This document shows positions 63,668 to 64,000 of a DNA stretch of 64,000 nucleotides, in pieces. Source of the stretch: Tricholoma matsutake. Its lineage: Eukaryota > Basidiomycota > Agaricomycetes > Agaricales > Tricholomataceae. A program made the position numbers and the translations under genes. Numbering within the stretch: the stretch's first letter is position 1; the number at the start of each line of letters is the position of its first letter. The stretch is from the NCBI GenBank assembly GCA_026075535.2, contig AP026539.1, positions 1,798,001 through 1,862,000 of the forward strand, written 5' to 3'. Under the pieces are notes generated by a model. The model worked only from the letters and a program-made list of their open reading frames with translations, was not told where the DNA came from and ran no database searches.

Positions 63668-63868
63668 TGTTCAGATCTACACTGTGAATATGTGTTATGC
63701 AGCTACAGCACATTTTTATCTCTTTATTACATCCCCTTGACCTATATCCAATTGTCCTACAGACAGTATATATATCAGACACAGTATGCACATACACCTC
63801 AGTCTGTTATACACAGACTGAGGTGAGTAGATATTATTTTGGTCAATCAGTTATGGTTACTTACTATA
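63668..63868 (+). repeat. 3' LTR of Copia-3 (cut by R3)
   Basis: It starts TGTTCAGATC after the purine tract, contains TATATATAT (63768-63776) and a CACCTCAGTCTGTTATACACAGACTGAGGTG inverted repeat (in part 63797-63825) resembling the CACTTGTACAGAGACTGAG block of the Copia-2 LTR. R3 begins at 63869 before the LTR end is reached. Confidence 0.7.
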
Positions 63869-64000
63869 TGGTGATGATACTCAACCCGGGAAAACCACCA
63901 AAACAGCTGATGAGGCAACCGATGATATTTGCACGAGTCAGAGGAAGGGTGCGAGACGTTCCGAATGTTCATGGTCCAACCTGTGGGAAGACAATCAGTT
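63869..64000 (+). repeat. R3: start of a third R repeat
   Basis: TGATGATACTCAACCCGGG, then blocks shared almost exactly with R2 (GCTGATGAGGCAACC, CAGAGGAAGGGTGCGAG, TGGTCCAACCT). It keeps CpGs (CCCGGG, CCGATG, GCACGAG) that R2 has as TpG/CpA, so it is the younger copy. It runs off the window. Confidence 0.75.

Larger units (their letters stand above)
37790..63868 (+). mobile_element. Copia-3: Ty1/copia element carrying the nested insertions
   Basis: Plus-strand pieces in the right order: integrase (37790-38012, 38841-39043), linker (39122-39797), RT (59561-60290), RNase H (60290-60731 and 63377-63610), 3' LTR from 63668. Removing hAT-2, Copia-2 and E3 leaves about 2.85 kb in one orientation. 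The two halves meet exactly at the duplicated ATGAC of Copia-2. The 5' end is lost at the junction with Copia-1, and R3 interrupts the 3' LTR at 63869. Confidence 0.85.

Overview
The window looks like repeat-dominated chromatin of an agaricomycete (mushroom-forming) basidiomycete. The evidence is the mix of families: chromodomain Ty3/gypsy elements, Ty1/copia elements, a KDZ (Kyakuja-Dileera-Zisupton) transposase with a cysteine-cluster N-terminus, a Plavaka-like CACTA transposase, a Helitron DUF6570-type fragment, short (50-60 b) introns, and degraded copies of chitin synthase and the splicing factor CWC25. A Boletales-type ectomycorrhizal genome would fit, but I cannot name a genus. I see no intact ordinary host gene; almost every reading frame is a decayed transposon gene or a gene fragment.

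Layout. 1-1.5 kb: the end of a non-coding terminal-inverted-repeat element (E1) carrying a solo LTR. 1.8-3.0 kb: Helitron fragment. 4.5-12.0 kb: an F-box/LRR-like pseudogene split by a complete gypsy element (Gypsy-A, 4687-10672, target duplication GCACC). 12.1-15.3 kb: dispersed repeat R1 and a second F-box-like pseudogene. 17.2-27.1 kb: gag-like fragment, KDZ transposase, a divergent companion gene, a Pro/Ala-rich ORF and a Plavaka transposase that carries a hAT-type insertion. 27.1-29.5 kb: element E2. 29.6-37.8 kb: Copia-1 (-), interrupted by Gypsy-B1 (30943-37470, TSD GCACT), itself carrying a solo LTR of family A (36652-37077, TSD AACAC). 37.8-63.9 kb: Copia-3 (+), which hosts a five-level nest: Copia-3 contains Copia-2 (39803-59555, TSD ATGAC), which contains gene-capturing element X (43594-56740), which contains a hAT-like MITE (46632-53227, TSD GTGGATAC), which contains Gypsy-B2 (46958-53174, TSD GCATG). 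Copia-3 is also cut by E3 (60732-63376), which in turn holds a second MITE of the same family.

Two themes tie the region together. First, inactivation is overwhelmingly at CpG: about twenty premature stops are TGA where a CGA arginine codon is expected, across at least nine unrelated elements, and polymerase DD motifs read DN. Second, the E elements are a non-coding family with matching termini, subterminal short repeats, outward-facing tRNA-like pol III boxes, arrays of GC-rich hairpins, and tandem palindromes sitting exactly at intron-like splice junctions. E is the best candidate here for something undescribed; element X, with intron-bearing fragments of two host genes, is the second.
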